Positions 50,805 through 60,207 of a stretch of DNA of 64,000 bases are shown here, one piece after another; within the stretch, counting starts at the first letter, position 1, and each line of letters opens with the position of its first letter. The notes under the pieces are model-generated. The model saw only the letters and a program-made list of their open reading frames with translations. It searched no databases and was not told the DNA's origin. Location: NCBI RefSeq assembly GCF_014647835.1, contig NZ_BMPY01000001.1:286252-350251 (forward strand), written 5' to 3'. The position numbers were made by a program, and so were the translations under genes. Origin of the DNA: Microbispora rosea subsp. aerata (GTDB taxonomy: Bacteria > Actinomycetota > Actinomycetes > Streptosporangiales > Streptosporangiaceae).

Positions 50805-53072
50805 GTGGCACGCGTAGGCGAATGGATCAAGCGTTTCCTGGACAAGCCGGGGAGCGTCGATCTGGCCCCCTTCCAGCGGATCGTGGCCGAGGCGGGCGAG
50901 CTGGAGGACGAGGTCACCCGGCGCACCGACCTGCGCCCCGCGGACGCCGGCCCCGGCTGGGTCGGCTCCGCCGACTTCTGCGCGGTGATGCGGGAGGCCG
51001 CCCGCCGGGCGCTCGGTCAGCGGCCGTACGACGTGCAGCTCGTCGGCATGCTCGCCATGCTGCAGGGCCACGTCGCGCAGATGGCCACCGGCGAGGGCAA
51101 GACGCTCGTCGGCGCGCTGGCGGCGGCCGGGTTCGCGCTGCGCGGCAATCGGGTCCACGCGGTGTCGGTCAACGACTATCTGGCCCGCCGCGACGCCGAA
51201 TGGATGGGGCCGCTGTACGAGACGCTGGGCCTTACGGCCGGGTGGATCGCTGAAACTTCCACGCCCGAGGAGCGCCGGGCGGCGTACGCGTGCGACGTCA
51301 CCTACGGCGCCGTCAGCGAGCTGGGCTTCGACGTCCTGCGCGACCGTCTGAGCACCGACCCGGCCGAGCTGGTCGTGCCCGCGCCCGAGGTCGCGCTGGT
51401 GGACGAGGCCGACTCGGTGCTGGTGGACGAGGCCCGCGTGCCGCTCGTGCTGGCCGGCGCGGCCGACCCCGGCACGGCCCTGCCCGAGATGGCGGCGCTC
51501 GTACGGCGGCTGTCGCGCGGCTACCACTACACGATCGACGAGGAGGGGCGCAGCGTCTTCCTCACCCCCAAGGGCACCGACACGGTCGAGAAGGCCCTCG
51601 GCATCGACCTCTACGAGCACCCCGGCGTGGTGACCCAGGTCAACCTCGCCCTGCACGCCCACGCGCTGCTGACCAGGGACGTCGACTACATCGTCAGGGA
51701 CGGCCGGGTCCATCTGATCAACACCTCGCGCGGCCGGGTCGCGGTGCTGCAGCGCTGGCCGGACGGGCTCCAGGCGGCGGTGGAGGCCAAGGAGCACCTG
51801 CCGGCGTCGGAGACCGGCGAGATCCTCGACTCGATGACCGTGCAGAGCCTCATCCGCCGCTACCGGCAGGTGTGCGGCATGACCGGCACCGCGATCGCCG
51901 TGGCCGAGCAGCTCCGGGAGTTCTACGACCTCAGGGTCGCGGTCATCCCGCCCAACAAGCCGTGCGTACGGGTGGACGAGCCGGACCGGATCTTCGCCAC
52001 GCTGGAGGACAAGGAACGGGCGCTGCTGGAGGAGATCGAGACCCGGCACGCCACCGGGCAGCCGATCCTCGTCGGCACGCTCGACGTCGCCGAGTCCGAG
52101 CGCCTGGCCGAGGCCCTGAAAGCCAAAGGGCTGAGCGCGGCCGTGCTCAACGCGAAGAACGACGCCGAGGAGGCGCAGATCATCGCGAAGGCCGGACGGC
52201 GCGGCGCGATCACGGTCTCCACGCAGATGGCCGGGCGCGGCACCGACATCCGGCTCGGCGCCGGCGACCCCGAGGAGGAGAAGGAGGTCGCCGCGCTCGG
52301 CGGGCTCTACGTCATCGGCACCGGCAGGCACGAAAGCAGCAGGCTGGACGACCAGCTCCGGGGCAGGGCCGGGCGGCAGGGCGACCCCGGCGGCTCGGTG
52401 TTCTTCGTCAGCGGCGAGGACACGCTCCTCACGGCGTACGCGCCGGACCAGTCGCTGCCCCCGGCCGGCCGCGACGGGGTCGTGACCGGCGCGGACGCCG
52501 CCGCGCTGGTGGCGCACGCCCAGCGCGTGGCCGAGGGCGTCAACCTGGAGATCCACCGCAACACCTGGCGCTACACCCGGGTGCAGGAGAGTCAGCGGGC
52601 GGAGGTGCTGGAGCAGCGCGACCGCGTGCTGCACGGCGACGCCGCGGCGCGAGCCCTGCGGCGGGCCTGCCCCGAGCGCTACCGCGAGCTGTGCGAGGCG
52701 GTGGGCGAGGAAACCGTCGAGCGGGCCGCCCGGCAGATCGTGCTGTATCACCTCGACCGCTGCTGGACCGAGCACCTCGGCTTCCTCGCCGACCTGCGCG
52801 AGGGCATCCACCTGCGCGCCCTGGGGCGGTTGAACCCGCTCGACGAGTTCAACCGCGAGGCCGTTCCCGCCTACCGCGCGATGTTCGAGGAGGTCGAGCG
52901 GCGTTCCACCGAGACCTTCGAGAAGGCCGACCTCACCCGGGACCTCGCGGAGCAGGGCCTCAAGCGGCCCACCGCCACGTGGACCTACCTGGTGCAGGAC
53001 AACCCGTTCGGCTCGGAGTGGGACCGCGTGCTCAAGCGCGTGTCCGGAACGCTCAGGCGCCGCAGACGCTGA
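50805..53072 (+). CDS. secA2: Accessory Sec translocase ATPase SecA2
   Basis: A 755-residue SecA-family motor, shorter than SecA1 and lacking its C-terminal zinc tail. Walker [20 protein letters not shown] is near residue 90, the DEAD-like [16 protein letters not shown] near 200, [12 protein letters not shown] in the linker, and the second motor domain carries [12 protein letters not shown] and [15 protein letters not shown]. SecA2 drives export of a subset of proteins through SecYEG. GTG 50805 follows GGAGCGGAT. It is alone on its strand; its substrates are not evident, although actinobacterial SecA2 often handles surface or stress proteins. Confidence 0.93.
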   Translation: MARVGEWIKRFLDKPGSVDLAPFQRIVAEAGELEDEVTRRTDLRPADAGPGWVGSADFCAVMREAARRALGQRPYDVQLVGMLAMLQGHVAQMATGEGKTLVGALAAAGFALRGNRVHAVSVNDYLARRDAEWMGPLYETLGLTAGWIAETSTPEERRAAYACDVTYGAVSELGFDVLRDRLSTDPAELVVPAPEVALVDEADSVLVDEARVPLVLAGAADPGTALPEMAALVRRLSRGYHYTIDEEGRSVFLTPKGTDTVEKALGIDLYEHPGVVTQVNLALHAHALLTRDVDYIVRDGRVHLINTSRGRVAVLQRWPDGLQAAVEAKEHLPASETGEILDSMTVQSLIRRYRQVCGMTGTAIAVAEQLREFYDLRVAVIPPNKPCVRVDEPDRIFATLEDKERALLEEIETRHATGQPILVGTLDVAESERLAEALKAKGLSAAVLNAKNDAEEAQIIAKAGRRGAITVSTQMAGRGTDIRLGAGDPEEEKEVAALGGLYVIGTGRHESSRLDDQLRGRAGRQGDPGGSVFFVSGEDTLLTAYAPDQSLPPAGRDGVVTGADAAALVAHAQRVAEGVNLEIHRNTWRYTRVQESQRAEVLEQRDRVLHGDAAARALRRACPERYRELCEAVGEETVERAARQIVLYHLDRCWTEHLGFLADLREGIHLRALGRLNPLDEFNREAVPAYRAMFEEVERRSTETFEKADLTRDLAEQGLKRPTATWTYLVQDNPFGSEWDRVLKRVSGTLRRRRR

Positions 53073-53093
53073 CGCGCCACTCTGCCCGCGTGC

Positions 53094-54188
53094 TCACCGG
53101 CCGCGGTGGCGGCCCGGCCGGTGTGCGGTTCCGTGAGCGTGGGCGGGGCGGCTCAGCACGGCCTTGGCGCCCACGGCGACGAGCGCGCACACCACGATCG
53201 CGATCGAGAAGGCGGGCACCGCCGCCTCTTCGAGCTGTCCGTTCACGGCCGACGCGGGAGTGAACGCCGGAGAGACCGTCGTCCCGCTCGTCTTCGCGGC
53301 GGTCTTCTCGGGTGCCTTCGCCGTGCTCCTCGCCGCTTCCGAGGGCGCCGTGGACGACCCGACGGTCCTCGGGGCGGTCGCGGGGGACGCGGCGTCCTTC
53401 GCCCTCGCCCTGCCGGCGACGGGCGACATCCCGGCGGCGGCCGCCTGGGCCTGCTGGGCGGGGCCCTCCTCCCCCTCCGACGCCGCGGCGGGATCGGCCG
53501 AGGCGGGCGCGGCGGGGGCGGGAGCCGCGGTGGGACAGGGCGGCGGGGGCTCGGGGCGGTCCTCGACCGCGTACGCACCGGTCGAGAACGGCCTGGGGGC
53601 GCCCGTCTTGCCGAGGCCCTCGCCCCACTCCGTGATCACGTACGTCACGGGGATGTGGCCGAGGCCACCGGCGTCCTCGACGGTGAGCGAGTCGGTGTCC
53701 CAGGTGCCGCCGGTCAGTTCGGCGAACGTCTTGCCGTCGAGGTCGAGCATGACCCCGTTGCTCGAGGGGATGCCGGGGCCGCGGTCGCCGATGAAGAAGT
53801 CGGCCTTCTTCCCCTTGTAGATCACGTAGCCCTTGGTGCCCATCGGCCAGCTCGGGCTGGCGGCCAGGCCCTTCTGCATCGGCTTGCCCGACGCGGGGGC
53901 GCCGGTGTCGCCGTTGATGCCCGATCCGTCGTCCCAGAAGTACGACGCGGTCGTCTTGCCGGTGTACAGCACGATCTGGCCGTCGGCCGTCGGGCAGCCG
54001 ACCTCGGGGACGGCGGGGGCCGGAGGCGTGCCCGCGTCGGGGGCCTCCGGCCGCGGCGGAACGGCAGCGGGGAGAGCGGGGGCGTCCTGCCGGTGCGGGG
54101 ACACGGCGGTCGCATCGTGCGTGTCGCCCTTGGCCGGGCCGGTCTGCTCCCGGAGGGCATACGTATGGGGGTCCGCGTAACTGGAAAT
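53094..54188 (-). CDS. Barrel-domain (RlpA-like?) protein with C-terminal membrane anchor
   Basis: Residues about 70-190 form a beta-rich domain (TASYFWDDGSGINGDTGAPA, SPSWPMGTKGYVIYKGKKAD, FFIGDRGPGI, VMLDLDGKTFAELTG) that resembles RlpA-like double-psi barrels, including an invariant-looking Asp and GPG. An Ala/Pro/Glu-rich stretch of about 110 residues follows, then a membrane helix (FSIAIVVCALVAVGAKAVL) and a basic His/Arg tail. The start is unclear: GTG 54104 has no ribosome site, whereas AGGAG at 54197-54201 sits 7-8 nt before an in-frame ATT at 54188 (ISSYADPHTYALREQ). No signal peptide is seen with either. It converges on secA2. Confidence 0.6.
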   Translation of the reverse strand: MSSYADPHTYALREQTGPAKGDTHDATAVSPHRQDAPALPAAVPPRPEAPDAGTPPAPAVPEVGCPTADGQIVLYTGKTTASYFWDDGSGINGDTGAPASGKPMQKGLAASPSWPMGTKGYVIYKGKKADFFIGDRGPGIPSSNGVMLDLDGKTFAELTGGTWDTDSLTVEDAGGLGHIPVTYVITEWGEGLGKTGAPRPFSTGAYAVEDRPEPPPPCPTAAPAPAAPASADPAAASEGEEGPAQQAQAAAAGMSPVAGRARAKDAASPATAPRTVGSSTAPSEAARSTAKAPEKTAAKTSGTTVSPAFTPASAVNGQLEEAAVPAFSIAIVVCALVAVGAKAVLSRPAHAHGTAHRPGRHRGR

Positions 54189-54460
54189 GGGGGATCTCCT
54201 GACTGGTCACGGCTGGATAACCGGACAGTAAGCCAAGAACACCCCAAATCTCGACATCTTGGGTGAAAGTTTTACTTTTTGGACGAATCTCCTAGAAACT
54301 GGCAAAGTTGGGACGTGGACGCGCCCTCCTTCCCAGGGGGGCGGATAGGGAAGGAGGGCACGCGAAGCGTCGTGAGCCGAGCCGAAGGAGTCAAAGGCGC
54401 GGCGTGCGTCACCCCGCCGACCTGGCCGTACGGGGTGGGAACGGGTGAATCTTTCAGCCG
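54189..54460. other. AT-rich intergenic region between barrel-domain and LanC-like genes
   Basis: Positions 54236-54310 are distinctly AT-rich for this genome and contain AAAGT-TTT-ACTTT (54266-54278). They probably hold the minus-strand promoter of the barrel-domain gene. A strong hairpin follows at 54323-54359. No coding sequence is supported. Confidence 0.4.
54323..54359. terminator. Perfect 12-bp hairpin downstream of the LanC-like gene
   Basis: GCCCTCCTTCCC and GGGAAGGAGGGC flank a 13-nt purine-rich loop. It lies about 100 nt after the LanC-like stop on the minus strand, so it is probably that gene's terminator. It has no T-tract. Confidence 0.55.
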
Positions 54461-55783
54461 CTACGCCTGCTCGCCGCGCAGGACGGCGGCGGGGATGGGG
54501 ATGGCCGGGAACGGGTTGTCCGGCAGGAGGATCGACCGGCGCGGCACGGCCCGCTCCGCGGCGTCCAGGTGCAGCAGGGCCGTCCCGATGCCCGCGGCTC
54601 CCACCATGTAGCCGGTGTCCGCCGTGACCTCCCCGGGGCGCAGCCGCCGGTATGCCTGATACCAGCGGAAGCCGGCCTCGTCCCCCGCGGTCGCGCGCCC
54701 GATCAGGTCCGCCGCGAGCGCGCGGGCGAAGCCGAGGTACGGCTCACGCCCGGTGGCCGCGTACAGGCCCACGAAACATTCGATCAACCCCGCGGTGCCG
54801 CAACACAGGCAGGCGACGTCCCAGTGCCCCGGCGGCCGGGACCCGGGCACCCCGCTCTGCATGATGCCGTGCGCGAGCCGCTCCACCCAGTCGAGGTCGC
54901 CCGGGTCGCCGGTGACGCGGTGCAGCTCGTGGAACATCCGGGCGACCCCGGCGGACCCCGAGCAGAAGCCGAGGTAGTGGAGCCGCCGCCCCTGCGGGAG
55001 GTGGTGCGGCACGAGCGCGCACCGGTCGGTGACAACGCTGACGGTGCGGACGAAGTCGGCGCCCCGGCGGGCCGCCGCGAGGAACCGCTCGTCGCGCGTC
55101 ACGCCGTACAGGCGGGCGAGCAGGAACGCCGTGCCCGCCGTCCCGGGCAGGAACCCCGGGGTGACGGCGTCTACGGGCAGGTCGGAGCAGCCGTCGCCGC
55201 CGAAGCGGTGCCCGGGGACGGCCAGGCCGGCGATGCGCTCCCCCGCCTCGATCGCCACCTCCTCGTACGCCGGGACGCCGAGGACGCCCGCCGCGTGCAG
55301 CAGGGCGAGCACGATCCCCCCGTCGCCGCGCTGCGCCGGGTCGCCGGTCCAGCCGATGCCGTCGTCGAACCGGCGGACGGCGCGGACGAGACGGTCGGCG
55401 GCGGCGCGGGCCGCCCCGAAGAGCTCCTCGTCGCCCGTCGCCCACCCCGTCTCCGCCATGACGAAGACCGTGCCGGCGAGCCCGTGGTAGAAGGTCGGGT
55501 CGTGCTGCTCCGGCCAGGTGGCCGCGAGCCTGCGGGCTCCCGCGAGCGCGTCCTCCAGGTAGGCCTCGTGGCCGGTGGCGGCGGCCAGTTCGAGGAAGAA
55601 CAGCACGATCCCGGCCGCGCCGGCGTACAGCGACGAGCCGTCGCCGGCCGCGGCCGACTTCCCCCGGGGGTCGGGGTTGGCCCGCCATCGCCGTCCCAGC
55701 TCGTCGTCGATCGCCGCCGATCGCACCCAGCGCGCGGCCGTCACGGCGGCGGTGACAGGGGTCTCACGGGGCCAGGCGCTCAT
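54461..55783 (-). CDS. LanC-like lanthionine synthetase family protein with Cys3 zinc site
   Basis: A 440-residue LanC-fold (alpha,alpha-toroid) protein with repeated GXXG helices (LYAGAAGIVLFFLEL, FYHGLAGTVFVM, FLPGTAGTAFLLARL, GFCSGSAGVARMF). LanC cyclases use a zinc bound by Cys, Cys and His to add Cys thiols to dehydroamino acids. Here the ligands are Cys274, Cys327 and Cys328: the usual Cys-His-Gly is Cys-Cys-Gly, as in the promiscuous ProcM cyclases. No precursor peptide or LanB/LanM dehydratase is seen, so it is an orphan. ATG 55783 has GGGAG upstream; ATG 55801 is an alternative. Confidence 0.82.
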   Translation of the reverse strand: MSAWPRETPVTAAVTAARWVRSAAIDDELGRRWRANPDPRGKSAAAGDGSSLYAGAAGIVLFFLELAAATGHEAYLEDALAGARRLAATWPEQHDPTFYHGLAGTVFVMAETGWATGDEELFGAARAAADRLVRAVRRFDDGIGWTGDPAQRGDGGIVLALLHAAGVLGVPAYEEVAIEAGERIAGLAVPGHRFGGDGCSDLPVDAVTPGFLPGTAGTAFLLARLYGVTRDERFLAAARRGADFVRTVSVVTDRCALVPHHLPQGRRLHYLGFCSGSAGVARMFHELHRVTGDPGDLDWVERLAHGIMQSGVPGSRPPGHWDVACLCCGTAGLIECFVGLYAATGREPYLGFARALAADLIGRATAGDEAGFRWYQAYRRLRPGEVTADTGYMVGAAGIGTALLHLDAAERAVPRRSILLPDNPFPAIPIPAAVLRGEQA

Positions 55784-55864
55784 CACCCCAGTCTCCCACA
55801 TATCTGGTAGGAAATTAAGGCTACTGCCTCCTTATCCGGAAGGATACGGGGAGTGGCGCGCCGA

Positions 55865-57586
55865 TCACACCGTCGGAGCGGAAACGTCCTGATGTCTCGC
55901 CGGGGACACCGGGGCCTCCGGTTGCGGGGGTGTGAGCCCGAGCAGCGTCCTGGCGTGGGCGATCGCGGCCGGGGTGTCCGGGAAGACGAGGCCGTCCTGA
56001 CGGAGGTGATCGGCCACCCCGAGCCCGCTGAGCACCTCGTCGTGGCCCGGCTTGATGCCCGACAGCAGCACGGTGATCCCCCTGGCCTCCAGCCGGGTGA
56101 TCACGTCGCCGAGGACACCCGCGCCGGTGGCGTCGATCGTGGACACGCGCGACATGCGCAAGATGACCACGCGCACGTCGGCGACCTCCGACAGCTCCAG
56201 CAGGAACCGGTGGGCCGCGCCGAAGAACAGCGGACCGTCGAACCGGTAGGCCACGATGTGCTCGGCCAGCAGGCGCCGTTCCTCGTCGCTGTGGTCGCCG
56301 GTCTCCAGCGGCACCTGTTCGATCTGGACGCTGCGCGCGACGGCCCGCAAGGCGAGCACGATCGCGACGCCGACGCCGACCGCGACCGCGGTGACGAGGT
56401 CGAACACGACGGTAACGGCGAAGGTGAGGACCATCACCGCGGCGTCGCCCCGGGTGGACTTGGCGATGGCGCGCAGCGACCCGACCTCGACCATGCGGAC
56501 CGTCGTGGCCAGCAGCACCCCGGCCAGCGCGGCGAGCGGGATGCGCCCCACCAGGCCGCCCGCGCTGAACACGATGACGGCCAGCACGACGGCGTGCGTG
56601 AGGGCGGCCAGGCGCGAGCGGGCTCCCGAGCGGACGTTCACCGCCGTACGGGCGATCGCGGCGGTGGCCGGTATGCCGCCGAACAGCGGGGAGACGACGT
56701 TCGCCAGGCCCTGGCCGAACAGCTCGCGGTCGGGGTCGTGCCGCTCCCCCACGCTCATCGCGTCGGCGACGGAGGCGCACAGCAGGCTCTCCAGCGCCCC
56801 GAGGGCGGCCACGGCGAAGGCGGCGGGGAGCAGCGTGGTGACGGCGCTTATGTCGAGGAAGCTCATCGACGGCGCGGGCAGCCCGTCGGGCAGGGTCCCG
56901 ATGCGGGCGACGTCCAGGCCGGTGAGCTCGGCCACGATCGTGGCGGCCACGACCGTGAGGAAGGAGAACGGCACCGCGGGCCGCCAGCGCGCCCCCAGCA
57001 GCATGATCGCGGCGACCGCGAGCGCCATCGCGATCGGCGCCGGGTGGGGGTCGCGGGCGAAGTTCGCCAGCGCGTCCCAGGCCGCCTGCCACACGCGCTC
57101 TCCCTCGCCGGTCACGCCGAGCGCCGCGGGCACCTGCTGGAGCGCGATGACGACGGCGATTCCGGCCGTGAAGCCCTCGATGACGGGCGTGGGCATGTAG
57201 CGGGCGTACCTGCCGACGCGGGCCAGCGCGAGGGCGACGAGCACGATCCCCGCGAGCAGGCCGACCGCCAGGACGCCGCCCGGGCCGTGGCTGTGCACGA
57301 TCGGGACGAGCACGACGGTCATGGCCCCCGTGGGCCCCGAGACCTGGAGGTTGCTGCCGCCGAAGATCGCGGCGATCGCGCCCGCGACGACGGCGGTCGC
57401 CAGGCCCGCCTGCGCGCCGAGCCCCGAGCCGACCCCGAAGGCCAGCGCGAGCGGCAGGGCCACCACCGCGACCGTGAGACCCGCGATCAGATCGCGGCCG
57501 GGGTTGCGCCGCGCCGGGCGCCAGTCGGCGGGCCTGGGCAGCAGCCCCGCGACCCGCTCGTACAGTAACTGTGCGGTGGCGGTCAC
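55865..57586 (-). CDS. SulP-family anion transporter with STAS domain
   Basis: A 573-residue transporter of the SLC26/SulP family. It has about 14 membrane helices beginning LIAGLTVAVVALPLALAFGV, the family motif QVSGPTGAMTVVLVP, and a cytoplasmic STAS domain from about residue 425 (VVILRMSRVSTIDATGAGVL). These carry sulfate, bicarbonate or other anions. The start overlaps the ArsR gene's stop by 4 bp (ATGA), so an ArsR-SulP operon is clear; the anion is unknown. Confidence 0.92.
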   Translation of the reverse strand: MTATAQLLYERVAGLLPRPADWRPARRNPGRDLIAGLTVAVVALPLALAFGVGSGLGAQAGLATAVVAGAIAAIFGGSNLQVSGPTGAMTVVLVPIVHSHGPGGVLAVGLLAGIVLVALALARVGRYARYMPTPVIEGFTAGIAVVIALQQVPAALGVTGEGERVWQAAWDALANFARDPHPAPIAMALAVAAIMLLGARWRPAVPFSFLTVVAATIVAELTGLDVARIGTLPDGLPAPSMSFLDISAVTTLLPAAFAVAALGALESLLCASVADAMSVGERHDPDRELFGQGLANVVSPLFGGIPATAAIARTAVNVRSGARSRLAALTHAVVLAVIVFSAGGLVGRIPLAALAGVLLATTVRMVEVGSLRAIAKSTRGDAAVMVLTFAVTVVFDLVTAVAVGVGVAIVLALRAVARSVQIEQVPLETGDHSDEERRLLAEHIVAYRFDGPLFFGAAHRFLLELSEVADVRVVILRMSRVSTIDATGAGVLGDVITRLEARGITVLLSGIKPGHDEVLSGLGVADHLRQDGLVFPDTPAAIAHARTLLGLTPPQPEAPVSPARHQDVSAPTV

Positions 57587-57918
57587 TTCGCCGCCTCCGC
57601 CTGGAGCTCGGCCAGCAGCTCGCCCTGGCCGGTGATCATGTCGGTGAGGATCCGCCGGGCCGCCGCGAGCAGGTCGACGACGTCGGGGGTGGCCAGCGAG
57701 TAGACCACCGTGCCGCCCTCCCTCACCGCGGTGACCAGGCCGGTACGGCGCAGCACGGCGAGCTGCTGGGACAGGTTCGACGCCTCCACCTCGATCTCGC
57801 CGAGCAGTTCGCGTACCGGCCGTGGGCCGTCCCTCAGTAGTTCGAGCACTCGGATGCGCACCGGATGTCCTAATGTGCGGAAGAAGTCAGCCTTGGCCTG
57901 ATAGAGCGGGACGGGCAT
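57583..57918 (-). CDS. ArsR-family transcriptional regulator
   Basis: A 111-residue winged-helix ArsR protein: ADFFRTLGHPVRIRVLELLR, then the recognition helix EVEASNLSQQLAVLRRTGLV and wing REGGTVVYSLA. It lacks the ELCVCD-type metal-binding cysteines, so it is probably not metal-responsive. It is co-transcribed with SulP (4-bp overlap) and preceded by a 59-residue protein. ArsR-SulP pairs are widespread; the ligand may be an anion or redox signal. Confidence 0.88.
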   Translation of the reverse strand: MPVPLYQAKADFFRTLGHPVRIRVLELLRDGPRPVRELLGEIEVEASNLSQQLAVLRRTGLVTAVREGGTVVYSLATPDVVDLLAAARRILTDMITGQGELLAELQAEAAK

Positions 57919-57923
57919 CGAGG

Positions 57924-58103
57924 TCACCGGGCCTCGTCCGCCGCGTCCGGACTGATCCCGTGGTCGGCGGCCAGGCGGTTCAGGTTGTCCAGCCGGCCCG
58001 AGGCGATCTGGACGCCGTGCTCGTCGCCGTTCTCCCGGGCCCGCCGCAGTTCCTCGCGAGCCTCCGTGAGCCGGGCGCGCAGTTCCGCCGTGAACTCGTC
58101 CAT
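57924..58103 (-). CDS. Small helical protein, 59 residues
   Basis: ATG 58103 is preceded by GGAGGAGGGG and opens a 59-residue frame that ends 5 bp before the ArsR start. The sequence is highly charged and helical (MDEFTAELRARLTEAREELR, RARENGDEHGVQIASGRLDN), probably a coiled coil. First gene of the operon with ArsR and SulP. Function unknown. Confidence 0.7.
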   Translation of the reverse strand: MDEFTAELRARLTEAREELRRARENGDEHGVQIASGRLDNLNRLAADHGISPDAADEAR

Positions 58104-58183
58104 GTCGTCCCCTCCTCCGTAGGCGACGACAGGATATTCGCAAGTTGAAAAATTCTTAAATTCGTCAGATCGCGATGCCGTGA

Positions 58184-58591
58184 TCAGAGGGGACTCGGCG
58201 CGAAGGAGCGCTGGTCGCGGCGCAGCGGGTGGCCCTCCGGGACCTCGACGAGCACGATCGGCAGGCCGTCGGGGTCCTCGATCCACATCTCCAGCAGGCC
58301 CCACGGTTCGAGCCGGGGCGGCCGGACCACCCGCACGCCGGCCCGCACCAGCCGGTCGTGCTCCCGCTGCAGGTCGCGCACCTGCAGCCAGATCGCCGCG
58401 CCCTCCTGTTCGGAGCCGGAGGCGCGCGGGGAGACCTCGAGGAATCCCTGCCCCAGGAAGAAGACCACCCCGGGGTCCTCGGGCGGCCCGAACTCGCGGC
58501 TCACGGCCAGGCCCAGGACGTCCCGGTAGAAACCGCGGCTCGCGGTCCGGCCGGGCGATCGCAGGAGAATGCGGCTGCTCAGTACTTCCAC
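58184..58591 (-). CDS. VOC-family protein (glyoxalase/bleomycin-resistance type)
   Basis: A complete 135-residue VOC protein with two units: SSRILLRSPGRTASRGFYRD, VVFFLGQGFLEVSP, AAIWLQVRDLQREHDRLVRA and LEMWIEDPDGLPIVLVEVPE with a metal-type Glu near the end. GTG 58591 is chosen; the frame extends further upstream but loses family likeness. It may detoxify or bind a small molecule. It is divergent from the PPOX gene. Confidence 0.8.
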   Translation of the reverse strand: MEVLSSRILLRSPGRTASRGFYRDVLGLAVSREFGPPEDPGVVFFLGQGFLEVSPRASGSEQEGAAIWLQVRDLQREHDRLVRAGVRVVRPPRLEPWGLLEMWIEDPDGLPIVLVEVPEGHPLRRDQRSFAPSPL

Positions 58592-58769
58592 GTGACGGTG
58601 GTGCCCATTCGGGGCATGCGGTTGGGGATGGATTACGGCAAGCGGCGGCCAAGGCTTCCCGGGCCCTTCGTCCCCGCGACGCGCGACGTACGGCGGTGCC
58701 GCCGCGCGGGTACGGAACGCTAGTGTGCCGACGGCCCATGAGATCACCGAGATCGCTGTGGAGGTCCGC

Positions 58770-59195
58770 ATGAGTGAAGACACCGCGCCCGCCGGCGTGC
58801 CGCGTCTGGACAAGCTCGACCGCGAGGAGTGTCTGCGGCTGATCTCACCCGGAGGCGTCGGCAGGATCGCGTTCAGCAATCCCAGCGGGCCGGTGATCCT
58901 GCCGGTCAACTACACGATCGAGCAGGACGCCGTGCTGTTTCGCACCGCGCTCGGCGGCCCGATGGACGCCGACCTGCGCACCGGGGTCGAAGGGGCCGAC
59001 TTCATGGTGGCCTTCGAGGTGGACCACATCGACGAGAGCACCCGGGAGGGCTGGAGCGTCCTCATCCGCGGCGGGGCCCACCACGTGACCGGCGACGTGA
59101 ACAAGAAGGTCGACACATGGGCGGGCGGCGAGCGCGAGCTCTACATCCGGATCGTGCCCGTCGAGGTCAGCGGCCGGCGCATCCACCACGGGTGA
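58770..59195 (+). CDS. Pyridoxamine 5'-phosphate oxidase-family (NimA-like) flavin-binding protein
   Basis: A 141-residue split-barrel protein: [59 protein letters not shown] and a C-terminal [16 protein letters not shown]. This set matches small FMN/F420-binding PPOX proteins such as NimA-type nitroimidazole reductases and mycobacterial stress proteins. ATG 58770 follows GGAGG. The ADH gene starts 8 bp after its stop, so they are co-transcribed. Confidence 0.85.
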   Translation: MSEDTAPAGVPRLDKLDREECLRLISPGGVGRIAFSNPSGPVILPVNYTIEQDAVLFRTALGGPMDADLRTGVEGADFMVAFEVDHIDESTREGWSVLIRGGAHHVTGDVNKKVDTWAGGERELYIRIVPVEVSGRRIHHG

Positions 59196-59202
59196 GCCGC
59201 CC

Positions 59203-60207
59203 GTGGACGCCTGGGTCGTGGCCCGGCCGGGGCCCGTCGCGACACGGCCGCTGGAGCGGGCCGTGCTGCCGGACCCCGTCCCCGGGCCGGGAGAGCTGCT
59301 GATCCGCGTCGAGGCGTGCGCCGTCTGCCGCACCGACCTGCACCTCGCCGAGGGCGACCTGCCCCCGCGACGCCCCCGTACGGTCCCCGGCCACGAGGTC
59401 GTGGGACGGGTGGCCGGGCTCGGCCCGGAGACGGCGGGTCCGCCGGTCGGCACCCGCGTGGGGGTGGCCTGGCTGCGCTCGACCTGCGGCGAGTGCCGCT
59501 ACTGCCTGCGCGGCGCGGAGAACCTGTGCCCGGCGTCCACCTACACCGGCTGGGACGCCGACGGCGGGTACGCGGAGCTGCTGACCGCCCCCGCGGCGTA
59601 CGTCTACCCGCTGCCGGAGGACACGCCGGCGCAGACGCTGGCGCCGCTGCTGTGCGCGGGGATCATCGGATATCGCGCGCTGGTCCGCGCCGACCTGCCC
59701 CCGGGCGGGCGGCTGGGCGTCTACGGGTTCGGCGCCTCGGCTCACCTCACCGCGCAGATCGCGATCGCCGAGGGCGCGACCGTGCACGTGATGACGAGGT
59801 CGGCGGCGGCCAGGGAGCTCGCGCTCCGGCTGGGCGCGGCCTCCGCCGCGGGCAGCGCCGACCCGCCGCCGGAGCCCCTCGACGCCGCCATCCTGTTCGC
59901 CCCGGCGGGCGACCTCGTGCCGGTCGCGCTGGCCGCGCTCGACCGGGGCGGCACGCTCGCGGTGGCGGGGATCCACCTCACCGACATCCCGGTGCTGAAC
60001 TACCAGCGCCACCTGTTCCAGGAGCGGACGCTGCGCAGCGTCACGGCCAACACCCGCGAGGACGGGCGGGAGTTCCTGCGGCTGGCGGCCCGCCACCGGC
60101 CGCGGGTCACCACCACGCCCTACCCCTTCGACGCCGCCGACCAAGCCCTGGCCGACCTGGCCGCCGACCGCGTGGAGGGGGCGGCGGTCCTGCTCATGGA
60201 CGGGTGA
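59203..60207 (+). CDS. Zinc-dependent alcohol dehydrogenase (AdhA-like)
   Basis: A 334-residue MDR-family enzyme. Catalytic zinc ligands lie in [14 protein letters not shown] and TVPGHEVVG, structural zinc cysteines in [15 protein letters not shown], and the NAD-binding loop in [17 protein letters not shown] (GxGxxx variant). It oxidises alcohols or reduces aldehydes. Start GTG 59203, in an operon with the PPOX protein. The mycobacterial AdhA relatives are induced under stress. The 3' end overlaps the convergent CBS gene by 14 bp. Confidence 0.9.
   Translation: MDAWVVARPGPVATRPLERAVLPDPVPGPGELLIRVEACAVCRTDLHLAEGDLPPRRPRTVPGHEVVGRVAGLGPETAGPPVGTRVGVAWLRSTCGECRYCLRGAENLCPASTYTGWDADGGYAELLTAPAAYVYPLPEDTPAQTLAPLLCAGIIGYRALVRADLPPGGRLGVYGFGASAHLTAQIAIAEGATVHVMTRSAAARELALRLGAASAAGSADPPPEPLDAAILFAPAGDLVPVALAALDRGGTLAVAGIHLTDIPVLNYQRHLFQERTLRSVTANTREDGREFLRLAARHRPRVTTTPYPFDAADQALADLAADRVEGAAVLLMDG

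Noticed and set aside
54391-54460. GTACGGGG...GGGTGAATC resembling a c-di-AMP (ydaO) riboswitch segment
   Set aside because: Only short motif likeness, on the plus strand, where the next sequence is the 3' end of a minus-strand gene; no complete fold was found.
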